DNA of 7,596 bases, from NCBI GenBank assembly GCA_024645155.1, contig JAHEGF010000161.1, forward strand, positions 1-7,596. The letters run 5' to 3'. Both the position numbers and the translations under genes were made by a program. Each line of letters starts with the position of its first letter. The stretch's first letter is position 1. This DNA comes from Phyllobacteriaceae bacterium. GTDB lineage: Bacteria > Pseudomonadota > Alphaproteobacteria > Rhizobiales > Rhizobiaceae. Below are positions 6,166 to 7,596 of the stretch, piece after piece. The notes under the pieces are model-generated. The model was not told the origin of the DNA and searched no databases. It worked only from the letters and a program-made list of their open reading frames with translations.

Positions 6166-6195
6166 CGCGGGCTGGCCATGGCCAGCTAGCCCGCG
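6166..6195. repeat. GC-rich nested palindrome over the coaE stop codon
   Basis: A perfect 16-bp palindrome, GCTGGCCATGGCCAGC, lies at 6171-6186. It sits inside a second inverted pair, CGCGGGCT (6166-6173) and AGCCCGCG (6188-6195). The two pairings compete for GCT at 6171-6173, giving one long hairpin with a small bulge or two alternative folds. The coaE TAG (6188-6186) lies at the edge. No T run follows on either strand, so it is not a standard intrinsic terminator. It may moderate coaE-dnaQ transcription or mRNA stability, or be a protein site. Confidence 0.6.
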
Positions 6196-6782
6196 ATGGC
6201 CTGCTTTTTCAATTCTTCCACAATGCGGTTCACCGAATGCCGTGCCGATTCCATTCCAAGGCCGGTATCAATGACATAGTCGGCATGCTTTCTCTTTTCG
6301 CTGTCGGGGACCTGGCGGGCGAGGATGGCGGCAAATTTTTCCTCCGTCATGCCGGGGCGCTGCATGACCCTTTGCCGCTGGATCGCGGCGTCGGCTGATA
6401 CGACGACAACGCGATCAACGCGCTCTGCACCACCGGTTTCAAAAAGCAGGGGAATGTCGAGAACGACAACCGGCTGCCCATCATCCCGGTTCGTTGATAG
6501 AAAGCCAGCCTCTTCGTCGCGCACCAGCGGATGAATGATGGCCTCAAGCTGTTTCAGCTTGTCGCTATCGGACAATACGGCCGCCGAAAGCCTGTCACGA
6601 TCAACGGTGCCGTCTACAACGGTGCCCGGAAACGCCTTTTCGATAAGCGGCACGGCGCGGCCCGAATACAGGCGATGGACAGTCTCATCGGCATCATGAA
6701 CCGGGACACCGGCGTCTTCAAACATCGCCGCGGTGGTTGATTTTCCCATGCCTATCGAACCGGTCAACCCGACTACAATCAT
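6186..6782 (-). CDS. coaE: Dephospho-CoA kinase
   Basis: This 198-residue cytoplasmic enzyme phosphorylates the 3'-hydroxyl of dephospho-CoA with ATP, the last step of coenzyme A synthesis. The P-loop is LTGSIGMGKST (residues 6-16). HDAD (29-32) holds the acidic residue that binds substrate and metal. IIHPLVR (82-88) and VVLDIPLLFETG (106-117) are the CoA-domain and Walker-B-like signatures. VVVVSADAAIQRQRVMQRPG (125-144) and ILARQVPDSEKRKHADYVID (153-172) complete the lid and base-recognition parts. Length is normal for the family. The start is ATG at 6782-6780 and shares an ATGA with the aroE stop, so the two are translationally coupled. GGAAAAG precedes it. Confidence 0.96.
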   Translation of the reverse strand: MIVVGLTGSIGMGKSTTAAMFEDAGVPVHDADETVHRLYSGRAVPLIEKAFPGTVVDGTVDRDRLSAAVLSDSDKLKQLEAIIHPLVRDEEAGFLSTNRDDGQPVVVLDIPLLFETGGAERVDRVVVVSADAAIQRQRVMQRPGMTEEKFAAILARQVPDSEKRKHADYVIDTGLGMESARHSVNRIVEELKKQAIAG

Positions 6783-7596
6783 GTCCGCTTTTCCAGTAGT
6801 TCAAGAATTTTGCTGCGTAATTCCTCGTTCACTTCCGGCTCAATACCAAACCACCTTTGGAAGCCGGGTACCGCCTGATGCAACAGCATTCCAAGTCCAT
6901 CCACGGTCCTCAAACCCCGGTTTTCCGCAGCAGCAAGAAGGGTTGTCTTGAGCGGGACGTAGACAATGTCGCAAACAGTACCATCGCCCGCAAATCCACT
7001 CAGATCGACATGCAGGGTCGGTTGCCCAGCCATGCCGAGCGACGTAGTGTTGACGAGCAAGCCGGCGCCAGCCATGAAGCTTGGGAGATTGTCCCAACCA
7101 CCCGCCGCAACGCCTTCGCTGTGCCCGGCAGCAAGGTCTTCGGCCCTATTCCTCGTACGGTTGACAATGCGTATGTCGGAAATGCCGCGTTCCCGCAGGG
7201 CATGTATCACGGCGCGTGCAGCACCGCCGGCACCCAGAACGACAGCCGGTCCCGGCTCGTCCCATCCAGGCGCCTGATCGTCTAGGTTTTTCAGAAACCC
7301 GAAGGTGTCAGTATTGGCACCACACAAAATGCCGTCTTCGATCCACAATGTATTAACCGCGCCTATGGCGCTTGCTGCCGAATCTCTTTTTTTGCAGGCC
7401 TGCCATGCGGTCACCTTGTGCGGGATCGTGACATTGCCGCCCGTCCAGCCTGCGCCAACAAGGTCTGCAAAAAAGTCCGCGGCGGAATCGGGCCCGACAT
7501 CGACCTTTTCGTAGCTGCCGTTGGTGCCATATTTTCGCAGCCAGTAGCCGTGGATGGCAGGCGACAGCGAGTGTGCCACCGGATGACCGCAAACAA
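6779..7596 (-). CDS. aroE: Shikimate dehydrogenase (AroE), N-terminus beyond the window
   Basis: This enzyme reduces 3-dehydroshikimate to shikimate with NADPH in the chorismate pathway. The frame stays open to the window edge, and the edge codons read VCGHPVAHSLSP, so only about the first 10-15 residues are missing; the internal GTG at 7579 is not the start. Visible in order are HSLSP (the Ser-x-Ser shikimate-binding motif), GGNVTIPHK with the catalytic Lys, AVNTLW, GANTDTFGF with the catalytic-pair Asp, the Rossmann loop VLGAGGAARA, NRTRNRA (NADP phosphate recognition), VNTTSLGM, CDIVYVPLKTTLL and the C-terminal DGLGMLLHQAVPGF. It overlaps coaE by 4 bp (ATGA) and is transcribed first in the aroE-coaE-dnaQ operon within this window. 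Confidence 0.96.
   Translation of the reverse strand, partial: VCGHPVAHSLSPAIHGYWLRKYGTNGSYEKVDVGPDSAADFFADLVGAGWTGGNVTIPHKVTAWQACKKRDSAASAIGAVNTLWIEDGILCGANTDTFGFLKNLDDQAPGWDEPGPAVVLGAGGAARAVIHALRERGISDIRIVNRTRNRAEDLAAGHSEGVAAGGWDNLPSFMAGAGLLVNTTSLGMAGQPTLHVDLSGFAGDGTVCDIVYVPLKTTLLAAAENRGLRTVDGLGMLLHQAVPGFQRWFGIEPEVNEELRSKILELLEKRT

Noticed and set aside
5756..6274. Plus-strand 172-codon frame opposite dnaQ and coaE
   Set aside because: It spans two antisense genes with intact catalytic motifs and their junction, and gives no recognisable protein.

Overview
This window is a chromosomal stretch of an alphaproteobacterium, most likely of the order Rhizobiales (Hyphomicrobiales). The basis is recalled family and gene-order knowledge: the run aroE-coaE-dnaQ facing secB-fxsA, followed by Tim44-like, mltA, smr and an XRE regulator, is familiar from that order, and a DUF1402 protein beside hslU is also typical. 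Base composition looks moderately GC-rich with no obvious shift between genes. I cannot place the genus. I see no transposase, integrase, phage gene, CRISPR array, tRNA or rRNA. This is core genome rather than an island.

Layout from left to right. Bases 1-103 hold the C-terminal end of HslU (+). A complete DUF1402 protein with a signal peptide follows (290-1252, +). A four-gene minus-strand operon then occupies 1292-4076. In transcription order it is a Tim44-like membrane protein (TimA), lytic transglycosylase MltA, an Smr-domain protein and an XRE-type HTH regulator. The last two junctions are GTGA start/stop overlaps, and a good sigma-70-type promoter precedes the operon at 4144-4172. Divergent from it are fxsA (4249-4755, +) and secB (4875-5378, +). 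secB ends in an intrinsic terminator that overlaps the 3' end of the convergent dnaQ. The right end is a second minus-strand operon, aroE (cut by the window edge) to coaE to dnaQ.

The genes are mostly housekeeping: protein quality control and export (HslU, SecB, Tim44-like), cell-wall turnover (MltA and possibly the DUF1402 protein), coenzyme A and chorismate synthesis (CoaE, AroE) and replication fidelity (DnaQ).

The points most worth a second look are regulatory or concern poorly described families. The 9-mer AAGTGCCAT occurs three times around the divergent timA/fxsA promoter region, two copies being 21 bp apart and bracketing the predicted -10 box. The DUF1402 protein carries three motifs arranged like those of lysozyme-type lytic transglycosylases. 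MltA has no visible export signal and lies in the same frame as the upstream Tim44-like gene, separated from it by a TGA and five codons. A near-symmetrical GC-rich palindrome sits over the coaE stop codon. I did not find a convincing new multi-gene system.
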